From the NCBI GenBank assembly GCA_900755895.1, contig CAAEIG010000103.1:1-5028 (forward strand): a DNA stretch of 5,028 nt, in the 5' to 3' direction. Below the pieces are notes generated by a model that made no database searches, was not told the origin of the DNA, and was given only the letters and a program-made list of their open reading frames with translations. Positions 1 through 5,028 of this stretch are shown here, one piece after another. This DNA comes from Clostridia bacterium. Its GTDB lineage: Bacteria > Bacillota > Clostridia > Oscillospirales > Acutalibacteraceae. Every line of letters begins with the position of its first letter. Position 1 is the first letter of the stretch. Made by a program: the position numbers and the translations under genes.

Positions 1-1
1 C

Positions 2-289
2 ATAGGCGGCAGCGATACCAACTGTGTCCTTGCCGGACATCGGGGATGGAACGGCGCGGCATATTTTCTGTACATCAACCAGCTGGAACCGGGAGATACC
101 GTCACCGTTACCAATCTATGGGAGACGCTGAATTACAAAGTATCAGAAGTGAGGGTGATATCGCCCAATGATGTGGAAGCCATTCTCATCCAGCCGGGTC
201 ATGAATTATTAACCCTGCTCACCTGCCATCCGCCTGCTTCCGGAGGAAAGCAGCGGTATCTGGTGTTTTGTGAAAGAACCTATCTGTAA
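2..289 (+). CDS. Sortase, class D-like, C-terminal part (5' end outside window)
   Basis: Sortases are membrane-anchored cysteine transpeptidases that cut an LPxTG-like signal and join the surface protein to the cell wall. The visible 95 residues hold the whole catalytic triad: His13 in LAGHRG, Cys75 in TLLTCHP, and Arg85 in KQRYLVF (numbered from base 2). The TLxTC box followed by a short loop and R-Y-L-V is the sortase family signature. The stretch GAAYFLYINQLEPGD and the NLWETLNY strand resemble sortases labelled class D in clostridial conjugative elements. The protein ends shortly after the Arg (CERTYL) with no C-terminal membrane helix, which argues against class C pilin sortases. The start and N-terminal anchor lie upstream. 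It probably serves a surface adhesin or wall protein of the same element, because it directly precedes the transfer genes. Family call is strong; class assignment is less sure. Confidence 0.85.
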   Translation: MGGSDTNCVLAGHRGWNGAAYFLYINQLEPGDTVTVTNLWETLNYKVSEVRVISPNDVEAILIQPGHELLTLLTCHPPASGGKQRYLVFCERTYL

Positions 290-313
290 ATTTATGACAT
301 AAGGGACTTCGCA

Positions 314-333
314 TCTGCTCGTTACCGAGCAGA
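314..333 (+). repeat. Perfect inverted repeat, 8-bp stem with 4-nt loop
   Basis: TCTGCTCG at 314-321 pairs fully with CGAGCAGA at 326-333 around the loop TTAC. It lies 25 bp after the sortase stop. The following bases (AACCTTAAATAC) contain no T-run, so it does not look like a standard intrinsic terminator. It could be an RNA-processing or mRNA-stability hairpin separating the sortase message from the transfer operon, or a protein-binding palindrome. Role is inference. Confidence 0.6.
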
Positions 334-371
334 AACCTTAAATACTGGTTTATGGTCGTAACGAATTGGGG

Positions 372-390
372 TGAAGCGCCCTGCGCTTCG
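372..390 (+). repeat. Inverted repeat just upstream of ribosome binding site
   Basis: GAAGCGC at 373-379 pairs with GCGCTTC at 383-389 around the 3-nt loop CCT, and a U-G pair (372/390) can close the base. It ends five bases before the GGAGG at 395-399. In RNA it would form a stable GC-rich hairpin next to the translation start of the small secreted protein, so it could affect ribosome access or mRNA stability. That function is not shown. Confidence 0.55.
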
Positions 391-394
391 AAAT

Positions 395-399
395 GGAGG
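395..399 (+). promoter_or_regulatory. Shine-Dalgarno GGAGG that decides the ATG 404 start
   Basis: GGAGG at 395-399 sits four bases before ATG 404. The spacing is short but the match is strong. It supports 404 over the in-frame upstream GTG at 371, which has no GGAGG-like site near it. The 404 start also gives a textbook signal peptide at the very N-terminus. Confidence 0.7.
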
Positions 400-403
400 T
401 TTC

Positions 404-745
404 ATGAAGAAGAAAAGAATTGTAAGACTGTTTACCATGTTCTGTGTCCTGACCCTGCTTGCGGCGTTTATGGCCATTCCCGCCAGCGCCGCCGCAAGCA
501 ATGTGTCCGGCGCCATTGAAGGCACCTGGAATGCGGCCAAAGGACAGGTGCAGACCATTGTCAACAACGTAGTGTTCCCCGTCATCGACATGATTCTGGC
601 GGTTCTGTTGTTCGTCAAGATCGCAACGGCGTATATGGACTATAGAAAACACGGACAATTTGAGTTCACCGCACCGGCGATTTTGTTTGCCTGTCTGCTG
701 TTCGCCCTGACGGCACCCAGTTATATCTGGAGTATCCTTGGCTGA
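404..745 (+). CDS. Small secreted/membrane conjugation protein, DUF3852-like (VirB2-like topology)
   Basis: The product is 113 aa. A lysine-rich start (MKKKRIVRLF) and hydrophobic core lead to a signal peptidase site of the AxA type around residues 26-30 (IPASA/A). The mature part has two predicted membrane helices, about residues 55-78 and 90-111, separated by a short charged loop (DYRKHGQFEF). This layout, signal peptide plus two hydrophobic helices in an ~85-residue mature chain, is like VirB2/TrbC pilin subunits. The sequence itself recalls the DUF3852 proteins found beside TrbL/VirB6 genes in clostridial conjugative elements (from memory, not searched). It is probably an envelope component of the mating channel. 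It opens a tightly packed + strand gene series, with 23 bp to the next start. The pilin role is inference from topology and position. Confidence 0.75.
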   Translation: MKKKRIVRLFTMFCVLTLLAAFMAIPASAAASNVSGAIEGTWNAAKGQVQTIVNNVVFPVIDMILAVLLFVKIATAYMDYRKHGQFEFTAPAILFACLLFALTAPSYIWSILG

Positions 746-757
746 GAAAGGGAAAAC

Positions 758-762
758 GGTGA
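758..762 (+). promoter_or_regulatory. Shine-Dalgarno GGTGA supporting a TTG start at 769
   Basis: GGTGA at 758-762 is complementary to part of the 16S anti-Shine-Dalgarno and lies six bases before TTG 769. An in-frame TGA at 760-762 excludes any earlier start, and there is no ATG or GTG between it and 769. The next in-frame ATG codons fall well inside the N-terminal domain, so TTG is the likely initiator. Confidence 0.6.
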
Positions 763-768
763 CGGCCT

Positions 769-1695
769 TTGTTTGACTGGTTAGGGGATATCCTCTCAGG
801 GCTGGGAGACGCCCTGAGTGTGGTATTCGAGGGAATCGGCGCGGACATCGCCGTGGATATCTGGAACGCGCTGGTGGAATGGATTTACAACACGGTTTTT
901 GACGCGGTGGCTGACCTGTTCACCAGCATGAACAATATGGGCGCTGAGATTTTCAGCCTCAGCTGGGTGAACGCTGTGGTGCGGCTGTTCACCCTCTTCG
1001 GCTGGGCACTTTTCACGGTGGGGGTGGTCGGCGCTGTGTTCGAGGTGGCTATAGAGTCGCAGTCCGGCAGGGTCAGTATCAAGGGTGCTGCGCTGAATGT
1101 GCTGAAAGGCTTCTTTGCCTGCGCGCTGATAGGCGTACTCCCGGTGGAGTTGTATAAGTTCTGTGTTTCCCTGCAAAACAGCTTCGCCGGTGACCTGACC
1201 CGAATCTTCTCCAGCGCCCAAGGTACCACAATCGGGGAAATCGCGGTGTTTATTCTGCGCGCGGTGTTTCGGCTGGGAACGCCGTCGGAGCCCGTGCTGA
1301 AGCTGCTGTTCTTTTTGCTGGCCTTTTCCTACTGTACCATCAAGGTGTTCTTCGCCAATATCAAGCGGGGTGGTATCCTGCTGATCCAGATCGCGGTGGG
1401 GTCGCTGTATATGTTCAGCGTACCCCGCGGGTATACGGATGGCTTCAACCAGTGGTGCAAGCAGGTCATGGCAATCTGCCTGACGGCCTTTTTGCAGACC
1501 ACGCTGCTGTTCCTTGGAATGCTGACCTTGCAGGACAGTATGCTGATGGGGCTTGGAATTATGTTAACCGCCAATGAGGTGCCGCGGATCGCCCAGCAGT
1601 TTGGCTTGGATTCCAGCGTCCGGGTAAATGTATCCAGTATGGTGTACAGCACCTCCTCGGCGATCAATCTGGCGAAGAACCTGATGAGAAAGTGA
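769..1695 (+). CDS. TrbL/VirB6-like conjugal transfer membrane protein
   Basis: This 308-aa polytopic protein is the likely inner-membrane channel subunit of the type IV secretion system. An amphipathic N-terminal region (residues 1-60, rich in LGDxLS/IxxD patterns) precedes hydrophobic segments at about 66-95, 106-134, 176-197, 201-219 and 231-257. A C-terminal amphipathic tail follows (TANEVPRIAQQFGLDSS, about 267-283). Length, helix pattern and this tail match the TrbL-family/CD1112-type VirB6 analogues of Tn1549-like elements (recognised from memory). Its position between the small signal-peptide protein and PrgI is the usual order in such elements. It starts at TTG 769 with GGTGA upstream. 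Its stop at 1693-1695 lies nine bases before the next ATG, so translation is probably coupled. No frameshifts or missing segments are visible. Confidence 0.85.
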   Translation: MFDWLGDILSGLGDALSVVFEGIGADIAVDIWNALVEWIYNTVFDAVADLFTSMNNMGAEIFSLSWVNAVVRLFTLFGWALFTVGVVGAVFEVAIESQSGRVSIKGAALNVLKGFFACALIGVLPVELYKFCVSLQNSFAGDLTRIFSSAQGTTIGEIAVFILRAVFRLGTPSEPVLKLLFFLLAFSYCTIKVFFANIKRGGILLIQIAVGSLYMFSVPRGYTDGFNQWCKQVMAICLTAFLQTTLLFLGMLTLQDSMLMGLGIMLTANEVPRIAQQFGLDSSVRVNVSSMVYSTSSAINLAKNLMRK

Positions 1696-1703
1696 GGACG
1701 CCT

Positions 1704-1964
1704 ATGAAAACCTATATTTACCCGCAGAACCTGAAGGCAAAGCCCCACCTGTGGCTTTGGGGAATGCGGGATTTTGTGATTCTGGCCATCGCGGCTCTGC
1801 TGTCGGTGGTGCTGCTGGTGCATTCGGGACTGCTGTTCCCTCTGGCGGGGGCGCTGTGCTTTGCCTTCATGACCATCCGCATGGAGGATACCACCGTCAT
1901 GAACTATCTGGGCTACGCCGCCCGGCATTTTGTGACCAGCCAGAAATACTACGAATGGAGATGA
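1704..1964 (+). CDS. prgI: PrgI family conjugation protein (VirB3-like position)
   Basis: The product is 86 aa, with a basic/aromatic start (MKTYIYPQNLKAKPHLWLWG) followed by two membrane helices at about residues 23-40 and 43-58. The cytoplasmic tail is rich in Tyr and Arg (NYLGYAARHF, KYYEWR). This pattern and length fit PrgI proteins of Gram-positive conjugation systems, which take the place of VirB3 beside the VirB4 ATPase. An in-frame GTG at 1692 overlaps the upstream stop, but ATG 1704 is preferred. It has GAGGA about five bases upstream, and the family normally begins just before the Y-x-P-Q/D motif. It is followed after 3 bp by the next gene, so it belongs to the same operon. Confidence 0.85.
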   Translation: MKTYIYPQNLKAKPHLWLWGMRDFVILAIAALLSVVLLVHSGLLFPLAGALCFAFMTIRMEDTTVMNYLGYAARHFVTSQKYYEWR

Positions 1965-1967
1965 AAA

Positions 1968-2567
1968 ATGGAAGAAAAAAAGCGAAAGGAAAAAAAGCGG
2001 CAGCGGGGACGCTCCGTGCAGGAGCTTATGGGCATTTACGGCTTTACCCGGTATGGCCTTGCCACTACAGCCGGGGAGCTGCTGTTTTTCCGGGTATCCC
2101 CCGTCAATATTTCGGTGCTGTCCGCATCCAATATCGACGTAAAGATTCACAACCTGCAAACCGCCCTGACGGTGATGCCGGATCTGGAGATCGTCTGTAC
2201 GGATTCCTGTGAATGCTTTGACGCAAACAAGGCGTACCTTCGCCAGCGGGAGTGGGAGGAGCGCAACGCCTGTGTCCGGCGGCTTCTGCATCAGGATGGA
2301 GAGATGCTGACCGAGCTGCAGGCGGAGATGTCCACTGCCCGGCAGTTCGTGTTCCTGCGCCGCTGCTCCGGCTGGAAGCCTGAACAGGTGCTGTGTCTGG
2401 CAAATGAGACTCACAAGCAGCTGGCAGGGGCGGGCTTTGAGGTGCAGCGGATGAAGAAGGCGGATATCAAACGTTTTCTTGCCATCTATTTCGGCGCTTC
2501 CATGGACGGCGACCGGATGCCGGATGTGGACGGGGCGCAGTATGTGCGGGGAGGGAAGAAAGCATGA
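1968..2567 (+). CDS. 199-aa soluble protein between PrgI and VirB4; resembles a VirB4 N-terminal region
   Basis: There is no signal peptide or membrane helix. The first 15 residues are almost all charged and basic (MEEKKRKEKKRQRGR), then comes a mixed alpha/beta domain. Residues about 124-175 (ARQFVFLRRC, an acidic/His helix, then GFEVQRMKKADIKRFLAIYF) follow the pattern of the VirB4/TrbE N-terminal domain. That pattern is a beta strand, a long helix, a strand with xGxxVxRL, and a helix ending in the L-x-x-Y-F type. So this may be a stand-alone partner of the ATPase or half of a split VirB4. That is inference; I do not recognise a named family. ATG 1968 has GGAG seven bases upstream. The stop overlaps the VirB4 start (ATGA, 2564-2567), implying coupled translation and a joint function. 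Confidence 0.75.
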   Translation: MEEKKRKEKKRQRGRSVQELMGIYGFTRYGLATTAGELLFFRVSPVNISVLSASNIDVKIHNLQTALTVMPDLEIVCTDSCECFDANKAYLRQREWEERNACVRRLLHQDGEMLTELQAEMSTARQFVFLRRCSGWKPEQVLCLANETHKQLAGAGFEVQRMKKADIKRFLAIYFGASMDGDRMPDVDGAQYVRGGKKA

Positions 2568-3922
2568 GCCTGTTTGGACGAAAAAAGAAGGTGCAGAATG
2601 GGGATACGGAAGTCCGTACCAAGGATTTCTTTGACTGCATTCTGCCGGGAACCATGAAATTCTTCGCCAATTACTACATTGTCGGCGACACCTACCGCTG
2701 CGTCTGGGTCATCCGGGAGTATCCGCCTACGATCGAGGAACAGGCGATTCTGGCGCAGCTTGCCGACCGTACCGGGGTCACCCTGCGGCTGTACCACCGC
2801 CGGGTCACGCCGGTGGAGGAAAAGCAGATCGTGAACAACGCTGCCCGGAAAAACCGGCTCATGGCGGGAGACCACGACATCACCCAGGCCATGGAGGCGG
2901 AGGGAAATTTGCAGGACGTGCAGACCCTTCTTGCTACCATGCGCAACAACCGGGAAATTCTGCTTCATTGCAGTGTGTACATGGAACTGAAGGCCAGAAG
3001 CATGGAAACGCTGGAGCAGCTTCAGTCCCAGATCGCCATGGAGCTGACCCGCGCCAAGATCACAGTGGACAAGCTGACCCTGCGGCAGCAGGAGGGCTTT
3101 CTGTCCGTACTGCCCTTTGGCCGGAACCAGTTTGGCGACCAGTATGAGCGGGTGCTGCCTGCCGGTTCCGTCGCCAATATGTATCCCCTGAGCTTTTCCG
3201 GTAAGACCGATCCCAAGGGCTTCTATGTAGGCAGGGACAAGTACGGCACCAACATTCTTGTGGATCTTGACCGCCGCAGCAATGACAAGACCAACGGCAG
3301 CGCCCTGATTCTGGGCAACTCCGGACAGGGAAAATCCTACCTGATGAAGCTGCTGCTGACCAATTTCCGGGAATCCGGAAAGGCGGTGATCTGCCTGGAT
3401 GTGGAAGCGGAATATGAGGATCTGACCCGGAATCTGGGCGGCTGTTATGTGGACTATATGACCGGAGAGTACATCATCAACCCATTGGAGCCGAAAGTAT
3501 GGTCTGTGGATGCGGAAGAACCTGACACAGATGGGGAGAGTCCTGAAGCCTTCCGGAAGGTCACCCGGCTGAGCCAGCACATTGCCTTCCTTAAGGACTT
3601 TTTCCGCAGCTACAAGGATTTTACGGATGCTCAGGTGGACACCATGGAGATCCTGCTGGAAAAGCTGTATGCCCAGCGGGGCATTACGGACAGCACGGAC
3701 TTTTCCGCCCTCAGCCCTATTCACTATCCTGTCATGGCGGAATTCTATTGGCTGTGCCAGAAACGCATCCATTGGAAACGCATGGCTCCTTTTCTTTCCG
3801 TGTTCCCAGCCCAAAGCGGTGGTATCCTGCCGGATTTGGTGATCCTGTCCTTTATCGACTGGATATTATTGTGGAAGCAGATAATATGGAGCGCCTGTGC
3901 GAGTCGTTCCGTATTGGCTTGA
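2564..3922 (+). CDS. virB4: VirB4-family conjugation ATPase, truncated after about residue 395 at a junction
   Basis: VirB4 ATPases power assembly and substrate transfer of type IV secretion systems at the inner membrane. The N-terminal region (residues 1-240) contains the family-like PFGRNQFGDQYERVLPAGSVAN and PLSFSGKTDPKGFYVGRDKYG stretches. Walker A is GNSGQGKS at residues 251-258 (3314-3337). It is followed by the strand AVICLDVEAEYEDL and by GEYIINPLEP, typical just after Walker A in VirB4. Family-like sequence continues to about SPIHYPVMAEFY (residue 395, near 3748). From there to the TGA at 3920-3922 the ~57 residues are not VirB4-like: they are the wrong frame of a beta-mannosidase. 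Walker B, the sensor motifs and the C-terminal half are missing (the family is usually well over 600 aa), so the product as written should be inactive. ATG 2564 has GGAGG nine bases upstream. Confidence 0.85.
   Translation: MSLFGRKKKVQNGDTEVRTKDFFDCILPGTMKFFANYYIVGDTYRCVWVIREYPPTIEEQAILAQLADRTGVTLRLYHRRVTPVEEKQIVNNAARKNRLMAGDHDITQAMEAEGNLQDVQTLLATMRNNREILLHCSVYMELKARSMETLEQLQSQIAMELTRAKITVDKLTLRQQEGFLSVLPFGRNQFGDQYERVLPAGSVANMYPLSFSGKTDPKGFYVGRDKYGTNILVDLDRRSNDKTNGSALILGNSGQGKSYLMKLLLTNFRESGKAVICLDVEAEYEDLTRNLGGCYVDYMTGEYIINPLEPKVWSVDAEEPDTDGESPEAFRKVTRLSQHIAFLKDFFRSYKDFTDAQVDTMEILLEKLYAQRGITDSTDFSALSPIHYPVMAEFYWLCQKRIHWKRMAPFLSVFPAQSGGILPDLVILSFIDWILLWKQIIWSACASRSVLA
3740..3770. other. Junction between VirB4 and beta-mannosidase sequence
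   Basis: VirB4-like residues in frame 2 end at about MAEFY (to 3748). Convincing beta-mannosidase residues in frame 1 begin by SPKRWYPAGFG (3808 on) and plausibly from THGSFSFRVP (from 3778). The break therefore lies around 3745-3778. GAATTC occurs at 3740-3745. No inverted repeat, target duplication or transposase end is visible. Either an illegitimate recombination point or a join made in assembly. Confidence 0.6.
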
Positions 3923-4983
3923 GGGAAGTTGTCATCGACAATGACGCAGATGCGTATGGGACAAATTTTTGCGTGTCCATTAACGGGTGCCGGGTTTTCC
4001 TTAAAGGCTCCTGCTATATTCCGGAGGACAATATCCTCTCCAGGGTAACTCCGGGACGCACTGCAAAATTGCTGGAACTAGCCAAGAATTTTAATCACAA
4101 CTGCATTCGCATATGGGGCGGCGGCTATTACCCGGATGACTCCTTCTACGATTGGTGCGATGAAAACGGACTGCTGGTGTGGCAGGATCTGATGTTCGCA
4201 TGTTCTGTTTACAACATCTATGATACAGATTTCCGAAATCTGATTATTGCGGAAACCATTGATGCGGTGAAGCGATTCCGGCATCACGCATCCGTGTTTC
4301 TGATTGCCGGCGACAACGAGTGCGAAGATGGCGTGAACGGACACGAACCGGAGCGGATGGAAAGCTACCGGCTCATGAGCTTGGAAGTGCTGACGCCATT
4401 GATGAAAACCCTGACATCAACGCATTTCCAACGAACCTCCCCTCGGTCCGTGGAAATCTTTCAACACCAGAACGACTGTGAAAATTATGATACACACTAC
4501 TGGGGGATCTGGTGCTTTGAGCGGCCGATCGAGGAGTATAAGCTGATCTATCCGCGTATGCTCTCCGAGGTTGGTCATCAAGCGTTTCCCATGCTCTCAG
4601 AGCTTCGCAGCTTTGCGAAGAATGAGGAGCTGACCTCCCAGAGTGCGGTAATGTGCCACCACCAAAAACAGCCTGGCAGTAATGCTCGAATCGAGCGGTA
4701 TGTGAGCCAGTGCTATGGCATTCCTGAAAAATTTGAAGATATGGTTCAGCTGTCCCAGTTGGTTCAGGCGGATGCAATTAAAATATGTACGGAGCATCTG
4801 CGCAGAAACAAGGCACGCTGCAACGGAATCCTGTATTGGCAGTTGAACGATTGCTGGCCGGCTATTTCCTGGAGCAGTGTTAACTGTGACCATGGCCTCA
4901 AAGCTCTGCATTATGCATCCAAGCGCTTCTTGCCGCGTTGCCCGACCATTCCCGCAGCAGCCAGGGCACATAGTCGTCCATGA
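3748..4983 (+). CDS. Beta-mannosidase (GH2) fragment lacking both ends
   Basis: GH2 beta-mannosidases release terminal beta-mannose from manno-oligosaccharides or N-glycan cores. Numbered from TTG 3748: residues 22-60 are the end of the Ig-like domain (SPKRWYPAGFGDPVLYRLD, then RIGLREV). Residues 74-394 are the TIM barrel: NFCVSINGCRVFLKGS, RIWGGGYYPDDSFYDWCDENG, VWQDLMFAC, the acid/base Glu191 in AGDNE (4318-4320), the nucleophile Glu274 in MLSEVGHQ (4567-4569), and YWQLNDCWPAISWSS. The first ~230 residues of a normal ~800-aa enzyme, including the sugar-binding domain, are absent. So is everything after ALHYASKRF (about 4929); the last 17 codons to the TGA are unrelated. TTG 3748 is only the first available start and lies in or beside the junction; another is ATG 3886. 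Base use is less GC-rich than upstream (4201-4260 has 20 G/C; 3061-3120 has 37). Probably a non-functional remnant. Confidence 0.85.
   Translation: MAVPETHPLETHGSFSFRVPSPKRWYPAGFGDPVLYRLDIIVEADNMERLCESFRIGLREVVIDNDADAYGTNFCVSINGCRVFLKGSCYIPEDNILSRVTPGRTAKLLELAKNFNHNCIRIWGGGYYPDDSFYDWCDENGLLVWQDLMFACSVYNIYDTDFRNLIIAETIDAVKRFRHHASVFLIAGDNECEDGVNGHEPERMESYRLMSLEVLTPLMKTLTSTHFQRTSPRSVEIFQHQNDCENYDTHYWGIWCFERPIEEYKLIYPRMLSEVGHQAFPMLSELRSFAKNEELTSQSAVMCHHQKQPGSNARIERYVSQCYGIPEKFEDMVQLSQLVQADAIKICTEHLRRNKARCNGILYWQLNDCWPAISWSSVNCDHGLKALHYASKRFLPRCPTIPAAARAHSRP
4925..4940. other. Junction between beta-mannosidase and an unrelated GC-rich segment
   Basis: The beta-mannosidase frame matches the family through KALHYASKRF (to 4929) and then turns into an alanine/arginine/proline-rich tail that stops at 4981-4983. 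Base composition also shifts back to GC-rich. The break is near 4927-4935, again inside a gene, with no mobile-element end visible. Confidence 0.5.
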
Positions 4984-5026
4984 CGTGGAGCACATCCACC
5001 AGCAGGTAGTTGATCAGGCCGCGGTC
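4930..5026 (-). CDS. Possible minus-strand gene fragment of unknown function
   Basis: Read on the minus strand from 5026, the sequence is open and GC-rich at third codon positions. It gives DRGLINYLLVDVLHVMDDYV, then PWLLREWSGNAA, which looks like an amphipathic helical protein segment rather than shadow sequence. The frame continues past the junction into antisense beta-mannosidase and stops at 4898-4900, so the natural end of the gene is missing and its start lies beyond the window. The alternative minus-strand frames read either a quick stop or a less protein-like Pro/Ala/Gly-rich sequence. I do not recognise the family. Confidence 0.3.
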
Positions 5027-5028
5027 GG

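Larger units (their letters stand above)
290..403 (+). promoter_or_regulatory. Leader region with two hairpins between sortase and transfer operon
   Basis: This is the largest non-coding gap in the window (114 bp). It holds two perfect inverted repeats, at 314-333 and 372-390, and ends with the Shine-Dalgarno of the next gene. I see no convincing sigma-70 -35/-10 pair: TATGGT at 351-356 is a possible -10 but has no good -35 partner. A GTG at 371 would extend the next gene upstream through the second hairpin, but it adds only a non-signal-like tail (KRPALRNGGF) before the lysine-rich signal peptide. I therefore treat the stretch as untranslated. Confidence 0.5.

Noticed and set aside
314..333. 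Intrinsic terminator for the sortase gene
   Set aside because: The stem is good but is followed by AACCTTAAATAC with no run of T, so a standard rho-independent terminator is not supported.
1329..2414. Long minus-strand open frame of 361 codons
   Set aside because: It lies antisense to the TrbL-like, PrgI and 199-aa genes, has low-complexity Gln/His-rich sequence, and follows from their GC-rich codon bias.
3740..3745. EcoRI site GAATTC at the left junction as a sign of a cloning join
   Set aside because: No such site is at the right junction, and GAATTC is also explained by the VirB4-like codons for Glu-Phe, so it is weak evidence by itself.
2486..3814. Minus-strand open frame of 442 codons antisense to VirB4
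   Set aside because: Its His/Gln/Val-rich composition matches no family and mirrors the codon pattern of the well-supported VirB4 gene on the + strand.
3765..4921. Shared heptamer GCATCCA at 3765-3771 and 4915-4921, near both breakpoints, as a target-site duplication
   Set aside because: A 7-base match is easily found by chance in two ~40-bp regions. The copies do not sit exactly at the breaks, and no terminal inverted repeats or transposase accompany them.
2564..4983. A programmed frameshift or natural fusion joining VirB4 to the beta-mannosidase
   Set aside because: The two parts are unrelated in function, each lacks essential domains at the join, and no slippery heptamer with a downstream structure is evident at the break.

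Overview
The window looks like part of a Gram-positive gut Clostridia genome (Oscillospiraceae/Lachnospiraceae type). The reasons are the GC-rich codon use, the Shine-Dalgarno-led closely spaced genes, a sortase, and a type IV secretion gene order (small signal-peptide protein, TrbL/VirB6-like, PrgI, VirB4) known from Tn1549/CTn-type integrative conjugative elements. The lineage is inference.

Positions 2-3750 are the conjugative module, all on the + strand. In order: the C-terminal part of a class D-like sortase (ends 289); a 114-bp leader with two perfect hairpins (290-403); a 113-aa secreted or membrane protein resembling DUF3852 (404-745); a polytopic TrbL/VirB6-like channel protein (769-1695); a PrgI-family two-helix protein (1704-1964); a 199-aa soluble protein that resembles a VirB4 N-terminal region (1968-2567); and a VirB4-type ATPase with an intact Walker A (2564 onward). 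Gaps from 404 on are 23 bp or less and the last pair overlaps by ATGA, so these genes probably form one operon. Together they would make the inner-membrane channel and motor of a mating apparatus, with the sortase anchoring element-encoded surface proteins.

Near 3745-3765 the VirB4 homology stops in mid-gene, and GH2 beta-mannosidase homology begins in another frame (+1) with lower GC. The fragment carries the (beta/alpha)8 catalytic domain with both catalytic glutamates. It lacks the N-terminal sugar-binding domain and everything after the barrel.

Near 4930 the beta-mannosidase homology also stops abruptly. The last ~100 bp are GC-rich and read best as part of an unrecognised minus-strand gene. 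No transposase, terminal inverted repeats, tRNA or integrase is visible at either junction. The right third is therefore either a composite of gene fragments from illegitimate recombination or an assembly chimera, and the sequence alone does not decide. No clearly novel system is visible. The most notable items are the two junctions, the possible split or duplicated VirB4 N-terminal protein, and the structured leader.
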